Both the position numbers and the translations under genes were made by a program. The notes beneath the pieces are model-generated. The model was not told where the DNA came from. It made no database searches and saw only the letters and a program-made list of their open reading frames with translations. From assembly GCF_017794765.1 (NCBI RefSeq), contig NZ_CP051236.1, positions 1,051,307 to 1,115,306 on the forward strand: a DNA stretch of 64,000 nt, given 5' to 3'. The stretch's first letter is position 1; every line of letters begins with the position of its first letter. The stretch comes from Nitratireductor sp. GTDB lineage: Bacteria; Pseudomonadota; Alphaproteobacteria; Rhizobiales; Rhizobiaceae. Positions 8,450-16,231 of the stretch are shown here, in pieces.

Positions 8450-9028
8450 ATGCAGCCTCTTGCTTCGCTCGGCGAGCGGATTGTCATTCTCGGCCCGTCC
8501 AACGCTGGAAAATCAACGCTGGCTGTCGCCCTGTCCGCAAAACTCGGTTTGCCGGCGGTTCATCTCGATCAGTTGCAACATCTGCCCGGCACCGACTGGC
8601 AACCGCGGTCGGAGGCCGAGTTCAAGGCTCTGCATGATGCAGCAATCGAAAAAGACCAATGGGTGATGGAGGGCAATTATTCCCGCCTCATGCCGCAGCG
8701 GCTGGCCCGTGCCACCGGCATCATTCTCATCACATCCAGTCCGTGGCTGCGCATCGGTCGATATCTGAAGCGCACCCTGATCAACCGGGCTGATCGCGCC
8801 GGGCATCTTGAAGGTGCCCGGGACAGCATCAAGTGGGAGATGATCCACTGGATCCTCGTCAAAACCCGCGGCAGCGACAAAAAATATGCGGAAACTGTCC
8901 GTGCCTCGGCTCTTCCGGCAATTGAATGCCACACGGCCCATGCACTGAACGAACTTTACCGCGTCTGGGGACTGTCTTCTTCGGTCATGAAACCGGAAGC
9001 GCGCGGCATACCCAACCCCGGAAGCTAA
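8450..9028 (+). CDS. P-loop NTPase, topology-modulation/adenylate-kinase-like (FlaR type)
   Basis: Small cytoplasmic protein, 192 residues. Walker A GPSNAGKST near the N-terminus followed by HLDQLQHLPGTDW and WVMEGNYS, the layout of the 'DNA topology modulation protein' group of kinase-like P-loop proteins; their true substrates are largely unknown. ATG 8450 is chosen because the upstream 26 codons lack family features, although no strong ribosome site is visible. The last 44 bases overlap the convergent methyltransferase gene. Confidence 0.7.
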   Translation: MQPLASLGERIVILGPSNAGKSTLAVALSAKLGLPAVHLDQLQHLPGTDWQPRSEAEFKALHDAAIEKDQWVMEGNYSRLMPQRLARATGIILITSSPWLRIGRYLKRTLINRADRAGHLEGARDSIKWEMIHWILVKTRGSDKKYAETVRASALPAIECHTAHALNELYRVWGLSSSVMKPEARGIPNPGS

Positions 9029-9674
9029 AGGCCGCATAGAACAGCTCCACATCTCCAAAGCCCGCTTCCTGAAGCAGGGCTTCGTCTTCTTCGGGTGGCA
9101 ATGCCGGCAAGCTTTTTCGCATGGCTTCGATCTGCGCCATGACCCGGTTTGACGCTTCCCCCGATGCGGCGTGAAAGCGGGCATTGCGCCTTAGCCATCG
9201 TTCGCCGGCAGATGTATCGATGGGAAAGGAGTGATGCGCCACGACAAGAGGTGCTCCGGGTTTGAGCCGGTGGTGCAGTGCCCGTAACGTGTCGAGCCGG
9301 GCTGCGCGCGGCAGGAAGTGAAGGGTTAGGAAACAGGAAGCCCCGTCGAAACGCTTCTCGGGTGCATCCTCGATGTAGCCGTGGTGGAAGGTCACCCGCT
9401 TTTGGAGATCGCCAAGCGTGGTATGGGCCAGCGCCAGCATATCGGCGGAGGGGTCAATTCCATCGAAGCGCCAGCCGGGATAAGCGCGAGCGAAGTTGCG
9501 TAACTCCAGCCCGCCACCCGCGCCGAGGACGAGAACCCGTCCGTACTGAGGAACGTTCTCCGCCAGAAGAATGCCTGCCATGCGGTGCATGTCGGCGAGG
9601 CCCGGCACCTGCCGCGTCACGCGCTCCTCATACCCTTCCACCGGAGTAGTGGCTGTCATGCGTGAAGGAGGCAT
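8985..9674 (-). CDS. Class I SAM-dependent methyltransferase
   Basis: Predicted methyltransferase of 229 residues. The SAM-binding motif I is VLVLGAGGGLEL, followed by an acidic residue at the end of strand 2 (FDGIDPS) and a post-II block (FDGASCFLTLHFLP). Substrate unknown. Start chosen at ATG 9674, seven bases after the stop of the oxidoreductase gene and preceded by AGGA; ATG 9659 is the alternative. It is the last gene of the Rrf2 / oxidoreductase / methyltransferase unit, a combination I recall as common in Rhizobiales. Confidence 0.82.
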   Translation of the reverse strand: MPPSRMTATTPVEGYEERVTRQVPGLADMHRMAGILLAENVPQYGRVLVLGAGGGLELRNFARAYPGWRFDGIDPSADMLALAHTTLGDLQKRVTFHHGYIEDAPEKRFDGASCFLTLHFLPRAARLDTLRALHHRLKPGAPLVVAHHSFPIDTSAGERWLRRNARFHAASGEASNRVMAQIEAMRKSLPALPPEEDEALLQEAGFGDVELFYAAFSFRGWVCRALPVS

Positions 9675-9681
9675 GTATGTC

Positions 9682-10569
9682 CTATCCGGGCCAGACCAGC
9701 GAGCGGTGAACCTGTGCGCCGGCCATCGCCCCGTCCGCCACGGCAAGCGATACGGAATGCGGCGCCAGCGCGACATCGCCACAGGCAAAGACGCCGGGAA
9801 TGCTGGTTTCCTTGGATGCATCCGTTTTGATTTGCGTCCCCATGGGCGTCTCCTGAAGCGCGCAGCCGAGCGCCACCGGAAGGTCGCTTGCAGGCTCTAC
9901 ACGCGGCGCGACAAAGAGACCGGAAAAGGAGAGCTTCCGACCATCTGTAAGTTCCACATCCGCTTGCCCGGCAATCCGTGAAATTCCGGCGGTTTCGATG
10001 TTCACGCCGCGCTGTACGAGCCGGTCGCATGTTTCAGCGTCCAGCGTCAGCGCATCGTTGGGCAGGAAGGTGACGGCCCCCCACTCGGTCAGAAGCTCTG
10101 CCTGATGGGCAGACATCGCCCCGCTGCCGATCACGCCGATACGGCCCCGGTTCAACTCATAGCCATGGCAATAGGGGCAATGGAAAATGCTCCGGCCCCA
10201 GCGCTCCGCGATACCTTCGATGGCCGGCAGATGATCCCGCACACCTGTTGCAAGGATCACGCGGCGGCCGGGGTGGTGCGCTCCATCAGCACATTCGACC
10301 ACGAAATGGTCGCGTTCTCCGGAAACGGCAGTAGCGTTTCCGGTTACAACGCTGATTGTGGAATAGGCTTCAAGCTGCCGCCTGGCTTCGAGTGCGATCT
10401 CCGCCGCGCCGGCACCGTCGCGGCTCAGGAAACCGTGGGAGTGGTTGGCGGTTCTGTTTCGTCTTTGGCCCGCATCCACGATCAGAACCCTGCGTCGTGC
10501 TCTTGCAAGCTGAAGTGCTGCAGCCATGCCTGCATAGCTGCCGCCGATGATGATGACATCCTGATCCAT
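9682..10569 (-). CDS. NAD(P)/FAD-dependent oxidoreductase, thioredoxin-reductase-like
   Basis: Flavoprotein of 295 residues. N-terminal FAD-binding motif IIGGSYAGMAAALQ, redox pair CPYC (HCPYCHGYEL) in the middle, and C-terminal FAD motif GVFACGDVAL. The length and CPYC motif put it in the class II thioredoxin-reductase/GliT-like group; many members act on small disulfides or have lost the thioredoxin partner. It starts three bases after the Rrf2 gene stop and is translated with it, so it is probably induced under oxidative or electrophile stress sensed by that regulator. Confidence 0.88.
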   Translation of the reverse strand: MDQDVIIIGGSYAGMAAALQLARARRRVLIVDAGQRRNRTANHSHGFLSRDGAGAAEIALEARRQLEAYSTISVVTGNATAVSGERDHFVVECADGAHHPGRRVILATGVRDHLPAIEGIAERWGRSIFHCPYCHGYELNRGRIGVIGSGAMSAHQAELLTEWGAVTFLPNDALTLDAETCDRLVQRGVNIETAGISRIAGQADVELTDGRKLSFSGLFVAPRVEPASDLPVALGCALQETPMGTQIKTDASKETSIPGVFACGDVALAPHSVSLAVADGAMAGAQVHRSLVWPG

Positions 10570-10572
10570 CGT

Positions 10573-11016
10573 CTAGCGTCCTTGTTTTCGGTGCTCGGCG
10601 TATCGGCGCGAGAAATCGGCGGCGAGATCGGCGAGCGAAATTTCTGAAAAGCGTTCCAGAAGCAGCGCTTCTGCCTTGATGAACGTGTCGTCGAGTGCTG
10701 CGTTGACTGCCTGTTCCACCAGGCATTCGGGCGTCTCGTTGCGGTTTCCAATCGCAAAGAATGCCGGTTCCCCAAGGGCTGAATGGAGCTGGCGCAGCGT
10801 CACGGTGCTAAGATCGACCGCAATACGCCATCCGCCAGCATGCCCGCGATCCGACGTCACGATCCCTGCTTCGCGCAGAAGCCCCATTGTACGCCGCACC
10901 ACGACGGGATTGGTGCGCAGACACTCGGCAAGCTTGTCGGATGTCATTGGTCCGTCCTCTTCGGCCATGTGAAGAAGCGCGTGCAGAACAGAGGAAAGGC
11001 GGCTGTCTCGTTTCAT
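10573..11016 (-). CDS. Rrf2 family transcriptional regulator (YwnA/single-Cys type)
   Basis: Winged-helix repressor of 147 residues starting MKRDSRLSSVLHALLHMAE. The Rrf2 recognition region (LAECLRTNPVVVRRTMGLLREAG) and RGHAGGWRIA wing are clear. It lacks the three-Cys cluster of Fe-S members such as IscR and NsrR; Cys in ETPECLVEQ is the only conserved-looking thiol, suggesting a thiol- or ligand-sensing type. ATG 11016 is directly adjacent to a 17-base palindrome with no ribosome site before it, so the mRNA may be leaderless. The open frame continues to 11052, through the palindrome, but that N-terminal extension is not family-like. Confidence 0.87.
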   Translation of the reverse strand: MKRDSRLSSVLHALLHMAEEDGPMTSDKLAECLRTNPVVVRRTMGLLREAGIVTSDRGHAGGWRIAVDLSTVTLRQLHSALGEPAFFAIGNRNETPECLVEQAVNAALDDTFIKAEALLLERFSEISLADLAADFSRRYAEHRKQGR

Positions 11017-11052
11017 GTAACTTATGTAGTTACGATTCGAGGCGCGCGTCAA
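11017..11052 (-). promoter_or_regulatory. Promoter and palindromic operator of the Rrf2 operon
   Basis: Perfect inverted repeat GTAACT-N5-AGTTAC at 11017-11033, ending one base before the start codon of the Rrf2 gene. On the minus strand TTGACG (11047-11052) can serve as -35 and TACATA, inside the palindrome 18 bases on, as a weak -10; transcription would then begin about at the A of the ATG. Binding of the regulator here would block the -10. Promoter assignment is by eye. Confidence 0.55.
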
Positions 11053-11115
11053 GAAGCGGGATCTGAAATACGTTTAGAAAATGTTTGAAGACGTGAGCAG
11101 CTTGTGTGACGGAGA

Positions 11116-11511
11116 TCAGGCCTTGCCCACACACCCGCCACAATTTCCGCGGATCTCGATCGTCGTCTTGGCCGGTCTGAAACTGTGCGCGCGCGTCCAG
11201 CCGTCGAGCCGGTCCTTCACCACCTCGTCGGAGAATTCTTCCACCTTGCCGCAGGTCTCGCAGATGGCGAAGGCGATCAGTTCCTGCTGATGGCAGTTCG
11301 GGTGTGCACAGGCGACAAAGGCGTTGAGACTTTCGAGCCGGTGCACCAGTCCCATCTCCGTCAGCTTGTCGAGCGCGCGATAGACCTGCAGCGGCGCGCG
11401 CAGCCCGTCATCGCGCAGCCGGTCGAGGATCGTGTAGGCACTGAGCGGCGCCTCGGCGCCCGACAGCGTTTTCATCACCAGCGTCTGGTTACGGGTCAGA
11501 TCGGCACTCAT
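11116..11511 (-). CDS. zur: Fur-family zinc uptake regulator Zur
   Basis: Metal-dependent repressor of 131 residues. Winged-helix part with PLSAYTILDRLRDDGLRAP and VYRALDKL, then zinc sites: CAHPNCHQQE, ICETCGKVEEF and the C-terminal GNCGGC. It represses zinc-uptake genes when zinc is plentiful. ATG 11511 overlaps the znuB stop (ATGA), so it is the last gene of a znuC-znuB-zur operon, the standard rhizobial/Brucella arrangement. The frame is open far upstream but runs through znuB in another frame. Confidence 0.92.
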   Translation of the reverse strand: MSADLTRNQTLVMKTLSGAEAPLSAYTILDRLRDDGLRAPLQVYRALDKLTEMGLVHRLESLNAFVACAHPNCHQQELIAFAICETCGKVEEFSDEVVKDRLDGWTRAHSFRPAKTTIEIRGNCGGCVGKA

Positions 11512-12329
11512 GGTTTGGTCTCCGCAGAGGACGTTTCCGTTTTCAACACGGGCGAGGGCGCGAGGCTGAGCACAAAGAGCACGAGCGCCGCCACCACGAT
11601 GGACGGACCCGAAGGTGTATCGAATTGCAGCGAGGCCGTCAGCCCGCCGGCCACCGAAATTGCGCCGATCAACGCGGCAAGCGCGGCCATGATTTCGGGA
11701 CCGCCCGCAAAGCGGCGCGCAGCTGCGGCCGGGATGATCAGCAATGCCGTGATGAGAAGAATGCCCACCAGCTTCATGGCAATGGCAATCACGGCTGCCA
11801 TCAGCAGCATGAAGATGAGTCGCGAGCGTTCTGGCCGTAGCCCTTCGGCCTGAGCGATATCGGGATTGACGGTCGCAGCCAGCAATGGTCGCCAAAGCCA
11901 GACGAGCAGGGCAAGAACGATGGCGCCGCCGCCATAGATGATCGCGATATCCGTCTTCGATACGGCGAGGATGTCGCCGAACAGGAACCCCATAAGGTCC
12001 ACCCGCACCCAGGTCATGAAAGCGACCATGACAAGACCGAGCGCAAGGGTTGAATGCGACAGGATGCCGAGCAGAGCGTCCGTGGAAAGCGCGCGACGGC
12101 GTTCCAGAAGGATAAGCGCCAGCGAGGCAAGTGCAGCCACCAGAAAGACGCCGACCATGAGATTGATCTCCATCACCAGCGAGAGCGCCACGCCCAGCAG
12201 CGCGGAATGCGCCATGGTGTCGCCGAAATAGGCCATGCGCCGCCAAACGACGAAACAGCCGAGCGGACCCGTGACAAGGGCAAGCCCGACACCGGCTACA
12301 AGCGCACGGATGAAGAAATCGTCAAGCAT
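11508..12329 (-). CDS. znuB: Zinc ABC transporter permease ZnuB
   Basis: Inner-membrane permease for zinc import, 273 residues, ABC-3 family, about eight membrane helices. The start LDDFFIRALVAGVGLALVTG and the segment MAYFGDTMAHSALLGVALS are diagnostic of ZnuB. ATG 12329 has GGAGG five bases upstream and overlaps the end of znuC by eight bases; an ATG at 12341 is the next option. It works with ZnuC (ATPase) and ZnuA (binding protein). Confidence 0.94.
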   Translation of the reverse strand: MLDDFFIRALVAGVGLALVTGPLGCFVVWRRMAYFGDTMAHSALLGVALSLVMEINLMVGVFLVAALASLALILLERRRALSTDALLGILSHSTLALGLVMVAFMTWVRVDLMGFLFGDILAVSKTDIAIIYGGGAIVLALLVWLWRPLLAATVNPDIAQAEGLRPERSRLIFMLLMAAVIAIAMKLVGILLITALLIIPAAAARRFAGGPEIMAALAALIGAISVAGGLTASLQFDTPSGPSIVVAALVLFVLSLAPSPVLKTETSSAETKP

Positions 12330-13188
12330 CACGGCCTCCATTTGCCGGCGTCTCGGCGGCCTCATGGTCGTGGTGGTGACCGTCATCCTTGTGGCAGTGC
12401 GCGGTTATCGTCCCATCGGCATGGCGCACACGGCCATCGGCCAGATGCGTGTGGTCATGATGGTGGCGATAGAGCGCCAGCGATTCTGCCGCGCGTGTGC
12501 CGAACAGTTTTCTATATTCGGGACTGTCCATCACGCTTTGCGGTTCCCCGCGGCAACACACATGGCCGTTAAGGCAGATCACCGTATCGGTGTCGGCCAT
12601 CACGATGTGAAGATCGTGCGAAATCATCAATATGCCGCAACCGGTCCGGTCCCTGATGTCGCGGATCAGTTCGTAGAGCGCCACTTCCCCGGTAAAATCC
12701 ACGCCCTGTACCGGCTCATCGAGTACCAGAAGATCAGGCTTGCGCAGCATGGCCCGCGCCAAAAGCGCACGCTGGAACTCGCCGCCCGAAAGCGCCGCCG
12801 CCTGACGTCCCGCCAGATGCGCCACACCTGCTGCCTCGAGGGCCGTAGTAATCTCGCTGCGGCTTGCCGGTGCCGTCAGTGTCATCAGCCGCTCCACGCT
12901 GAGGGGCAGCGTCCAGTCGAGCGCCACTTTCTGCGGCACGTAGCCGATAGTCAGGCCTTCCGCGCGATGCACATGGCCTTCGCTCGGTTCGATAATGCCG
13001 ATTGCCGTCCTGGCCGTCGTGCTTTTCCCGGATCCGTTGGGACCGATGAGCGTGACGATTTCGCCACGGCGGACCGCAAGGTCAACGCCGCGTACCAGCC
13101 AGCGCCCACCGCGGTTGACGCCGGCATTGTGCATCTCCACCAGCGTATCGCTGGATGGTTGAGCGCGTGGTTTTGATTTTTCCAGCAT
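12322..13188 (-). CDS. znuC: Zinc ABC transporter ATP-binding protein ZnuC
   Basis: ATPase of the zinc importer, 288 residues. Walker A GPNGSGKST, signature LSGGEFQRALLARAML, Walker B LLVLDEPVQGVD, switch His in MISHDLHI. The C-terminal tail of about 50 residues is very rich in His and also carries Cys (HHHDHTH, HCHKDDGHHHDH); such tails are found in some alphaproteobacterial ZnuC proteins and may bind zinc in the cytoplasm. It is the first gene of the znuC-znuB-zur operon and divergent from znuA. Confidence 0.94.
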   Translation of the reverse strand: MLEKSKPRAQPSSDTLVEMHNAGVNRGGRWLVRGVDLAVRRGEIVTLIGPNGSGKSTTARTAIGIIEPSEGHVHRAEGLTIGYVPQKVALDWTLPLSVERLMTLTAPASRSEITTALEAAGVAHLAGRQAAALSGGEFQRALLARAMLRKPDLLVLDEPVQGVDFTGEVALYELIRDIRDRTGCGILMISHDLHIVMADTDTVICLNGHVCCRGEPQSVMDSPEYRKLFGTRAAESLALYRHHHDHTHLADGRVRHADGTITAHCHKDDGHHHDHEAAETPANGGRDA

Positions 13189-13223
13189 GTGATTTTTTCC
13201 GACTTGTCAGCGGATATGGCACA

Positions 13224-13263
13224 CGTTATAGCGTAACGCAAGGATATGTAATGTCATAACATT
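13224..13263. promoter_or_regulatory. Two Zur-box-like palindromes between znuC and znuA
   Basis: CGTTA-N5-TAACG at 13224-13238 and AATGTCATAACATT at 13250-13263; the latter is one base from a perfect palindrome and matches the AATGTTATAACATT-like core known for alphaproteobacterial Zur. They lie in the 154-base divergent intergenic region and so can control both znuA and the znuC operon. Confidence 0.7.
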
Positions 13264-13342
13264 CAAGCCAATCCGGACCCGATGGTCTGAGTGTTGTGGC
13301 TGCGCATCCATCTGTTCGTTCGACATCTGACAGGAGCCAGCC

Positions 13343-14398
13343 ATGAGATCGTTTCGCCTCTTATTCGCCGCCGCCGCATCCTCCCTCGCGCTGCTGGCGC
13401 CAGCCGGCGTTGGTGGCGCTGCAGCGGTCGGCCAGGCAGTGGTGGCTTCCATCAAGCCGGTGCACTCCCTGCTGGCCGGCGTGATGGAGGGCGTCGGCGA
13501 TCCGCAGCTCATCCTGCAGGGCGCGGGCTCGCCGCATACCTATTCCATGCGCCCGTCCCAGGCGCGCATGCTCGCTGGAGCTGATGTCGTTTTCTGGGTT
13601 GGGCCCAACATGGAAGTTTTTCTGGCGAAACCTCTTGAAACCCTGGCCAGTGGGGCAAAGCTGGTGACGCTCTCCGAAAGCGAAGGCATCACACTGCTCG
13701 ACATGCGCGAGGGTGGTGCGTTCGAGGCGCATACCCATGGCGATGAAGGCGATCATGAAGATCATGAGGCGTATCACGACCACAAAGATGGCCATGATCA
13801 TGAGAAGGATGAGAAGGAGCATGCCCATGAGGGCGGGGCTCAGGATCACGGAGCACATGAAGGCCACGATCACCATGACCATGGTCCGGACGCGCATATC
13901 TGGCTTGATCCCGAAAATGCAAAAGTCATCGTCAATGCCATTGCCGAGACGCTGAGCGAAACCGATGCAGAGAATGCATCGACCTACGCAGCCAACGCGG
14001 CGAAGCTGAACGAGCGCATCGACGCGTTGAGCGCCGAGATTGCGGAAGAACTCGAGCCTGTCAGGGATCGCCCCTTCATCGTTTTCCACGATGCCTATCA
14101 GTATTTCGAGAAGCGCTTCGGTCTCGCCGCTGCCGGTTCCATCACCGTCAGCCCGGAAGTGATCCCCGGAGCACAGCGCGTCGATGAGATCCGCACAAAG
14201 GTAGGCGAGCTCGACGCCGCCTGCGTTTTCGCCGAGCCCCAGTTCGAGCCGCGTCTTGTAGAGGTTGTCACCGAAGGCACCAACGCCAGATCCGGTGTTC
14301 TCGATCCGCTTGGCGCCGAGATCGCCGATGGCCCGGATCTCTACTTCGAGCTGCTGCGCGGCATGGCGGCGTCTTTCAAGAACTGCCTCGCCAGATAA
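13343..14398 (+). CDS. znuA: Zinc ABC transporter substrate-binding protein ZnuA
   Basis: Periplasmic zinc-binding protein of 351 residues with a signal peptide (about 1-30, LLAPAGVGGAAAVGQA). The cluster A-I features are present: VVASIKPVHSLLAGVM with the first zinc His (PHTYSMRP), a large His/Asp/Glu-rich loop (about residues 129-184), the second His in PDAHIWLDPENA, and the third in FIVFHDAYQYFEKRF. It captures zinc and delivers it to ZnuBC. The start has CAGGAG upstream. A CTCTGG...CCAGAG inverted repeat sits about 40 bases after the stop. Confidence 0.95.
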   Translation: MRSFRLLFAAAASSLALLAPAGVGGAAAVGQAVVASIKPVHSLLAGVMEGVGDPQLILQGAGSPHTYSMRPSQARMLAGADVVFWVGPNMEVFLAKPLETLASGAKLVTLSESEGITLLDMREGGAFEAHTHGDEGDHEDHEAYHDHKDGHDHEKDEKEHAHEGGAQDHGAHEGHDHHDHGPDAHIWLDPENAKVIVNAIAETLSETDAENASTYAANAAKLNERIDALSAEIAEELEPVRDRPFIVFHDAYQYFEKRFGLAAAGSITVSPEVIPGAQRVDEIRTKVGELDAACVFAEPQFEPRLVEVVTEGTNARSGVLDPLGAEIADGPDLYFELLRGMAASFKNCLAR

Positions 14399-14547
14399 AC
14401 GGTAAGCCAGCGACCCGCGAGCTAAGCCGCAGTGCGTCTCTGGCGCGGGCTCCAGAGCTGTTGTCAGTCTGCCCGCCAAGCACGCTGACCTGGCTGCCAC
14501 GGCAGGCCTTCTAGACAAGACCAGAACTCTCACAACCAAAATTGTAA

Positions 14548-14557
14548 TGTTATAACA
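14548..14557. promoter_or_regulatory. Zur-box-like palindrome upstream of aztD
   Basis: Perfect palindrome TGTTATAACA, in the wider context GTAATGTTATAACAAAA, lying 15 bases before the aztD start and abutting its AGGAG ribosome site. It matches the box between znuC and znuA, so aztD is likely a member of the same Zur regulon with its own promoter. Confidence 0.65.
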
Positions 14558-14572
14558 AAAAGGAGAATTGGA

Positions 14573-15796
14573 ATGCGACCGTTCAGTTACCTCATGAAAA
14601 CGGGCGCGCTCGCCCTTGGCACGGCGCTCGTCGCATTGCAGCCCCTTCACGCAGATGAAAAGGAAGTCTGGCGGCTTTTCATCGCCGACCACAGCGAACC
14701 GGTCTTGCGCGCACTCGACGCGGAGAAGGGCGCGGTGCTTGAAACCTTCCCGCTCGAGTCTCCCGCGCGCCTCTATGCCACTGAAAGCAATGAAACCGTT
14801 TTCGCCGTCCAGCGCGACGCCAACACGATTACCGCCTTTTCCACTGGCATTCACTTCGATGATCATGGGGATCATGCGGATATGGAGGTCACCGAGCCCA
14901 AGGCGCTGGAAGGCTCCGTAGATGGCGATCGGCCGGTGCATTTCGTGGCGCATCATGGCGAGATAGCACTCTTCTTCGACGGCGAGGGGGTTGCGCGGCT
15001 GGTTTCGGAAAAATCCATCTCGGAGGGAAAACCCGATATCCGGGAAATCAGGACTCCGGCCCCTCATCACGGCGTTGTCATCCCCTATGGCGCACACGCG
15101 ATCGCAACGGTGCCCAACAGCAAGGACCCGAGCGAACTCCCGGAGGGTGTTCAGGTGGTGGATGCAAAGGGCGCAGCCATCGGCGAGCCCGCTGCCTGCC
15201 CCGGTCTGCACGGTGAGGCCACCTCCGGCAACATCACGGCAATCGCCTGCGACACCGGTCTTCTTCTCATCACGGGCGGCCGCAACGATGTCCCGAAAAT
15301 CCGCCACATGGCCTATTCCGATGGTCTGCCGGATGATCTCAAGGTCTCCACGCTCGCCGGTGGCAAGGCGTTGCAGTACTTTCTCGGAAACTTCGGCAAA
15401 TCTAACCTCGTGTTGATCGACCCGGAAGACGAAGATGCCTTCCGCCTGATCGAGCTGCCGGTTCGGGCTGTCCACTTCGTGGTTGATCCAGTAAGGCCCA
15501 AATTCGCCTATGTCTTCACAGAGGATGGCAAGCTCAACCGCATCAATGTCCTGTCCGGCAAGATCGACCAGTCGCTTGAGCTGACGGCGCCCTATTCCAT
15601 GGACGGGCACTGGTCCGACCCGCGCCCGCGCATTGCCGTCACCCATGACGAGATCATGGTCACCGACCCGCTCAAGAGCGTTGTCCATGCCATCGATGCG
15701 GCAAGTTTCGAGAAGGCCCGCGACATCGCGGTGGAAGGCATGCCCTACAATATCGTCGCGGTTGGCGGTTCTGGCGAAAGCCACGAAAATCACTGA
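14573..15796 (+). CDS. aztD: Periplasmic zinc metallochaperone AztD
   Basis: Exported protein of 407 residues, signal peptide about 1-26 (ending LHADEKE). The body is a beta-propeller-like fold with repeated strand segments (RLYATESNETVFAVQRD; FAYVFTEDGKLNRINVLSG). The motif HFDDHGDHADME (about residues 93-104) is the His/Asp cluster used for zinc in AztD, and the C-terminus ends SHENH. AztD passes zinc to the binding protein of a zinc ABC importer. AztD was described with an aztABC system; here it is beside znuA, so ZnuA is its probable partner (inference). Confidence 0.85.
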   Translation: MRPFSYLMKTGALALGTALVALQPLHADEKEVWRLFIADHSEPVLRALDAEKGAVLETFPLESPARLYATESNETVFAVQRDANTITAFSTGIHFDDHGDHADMEVTEPKALEGSVDGDRPVHFVAHHGEIALFFDGEGVARLVSEKSISEGKPDIREIRTPAPHHGVVIPYGAHAIATVPNSKDPSELPEGVQVVDAKGAAIGEPAACPGLHGEATSGNITAIACDTGLLLITGGRNDVPKIRHMAYSDGLPDDLKVSTLAGGKALQYFLGNFGKSNLVLIDPEDEDAFRLIELPVRAVHFVVDPVRPKFAYVFTEDGKLNRINVLSGKIDQSLELTAPYSMDGHWSDPRPRIAVTHDEIMVTDPLKSVVHAIDAASFEKARDIAVEGMPYNIVAVGGSGESHENH

Positions 15797-15819
15797 TTGT
15801 GGCCAGCCTCTCAAAAACA

Positions 15820-15843
15820 AGCCCCGCTGTTTCCGGCGGGGCT
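15820..15843. terminator. Bidirectional intrinsic terminator between aztD and csbD
   Basis: AGCCCCGC (15820-15827), 8-base loop, GCGGGGCT (15836-15843): perfect 8-bp GC stem. Read on the minus strand it is followed by TTGTTTTTGA, a good U-run for ending csbD transcription; on the plus strand the tail (CTTCGT) is weaker but can end aztD. Confidence 0.75.
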
Positions 15844-15867
15844 CTTCGTATTCATGCCAGGGTTCGA

Positions 15868-16065
15868 TCAGTGGCGTGAAAGCCAGTCGTCGATCTCGCG
15901 CTCGGCCTCTTCCTCGGCCTTGCCATAACGTTCCTGCAGCTTGCCGGCGAGCTCTTTTCGATTGCCGCGAACGACATCCAGGTCATCATTGGTGAGCTTG
16001 CCCCACTGCTGCTGGACCTTGCCCTTGAACTGTTCCCAATTGCCTTCGATCTGATTCCAATTCAT
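15868..16065 (-). CDS. CsbD family stress protein
   Basis: Small hydrophilic protein of 65 residues (MNWNQIEGNWEQFKGKVQQQ at the start; LAGKLQERYGKAEEEAEREI later), the full CsbD-like domain. In other bacteria such proteins accumulate under general stress and stationary phase; the molecular function is not known. It stands alone with a terminator after it. An AAGGAAT site precedes the ATG at 16065. Confidence 0.92.
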   Translation of the reverse strand: MNWNQIEGNWEQFKGKVQQQWGKLTNDDLDVVRGNRKELAGKLQERYGKAEEEAEREIDDWLSRH

Positions 16066-16231
16066 GTCGGTATTCCTTCCGCATTTGAAAGGAGTGCACT
16101 CCGGTTGAGGTCATCGGCCTAGGTGCCTCGATAATGCATGAACAATGATGTGGTTCCCGCCTTGTTTTCGCCATCAGCGGATTTGAACGTCGGGTCTCCC
16201 GCGCCTAGATTAAGCGGGAAAGGAAAACCTC

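Noticed and set aside
13361..15820. Minus-strand open frame of 819 codons opposite znuA and aztD
   Set aside because: It is the antisense of two certain genes and of their intergenic gap; high GC at third positions keeps such frames open. The translation has no domain and is rich in His/Arg from the complement of the genes.
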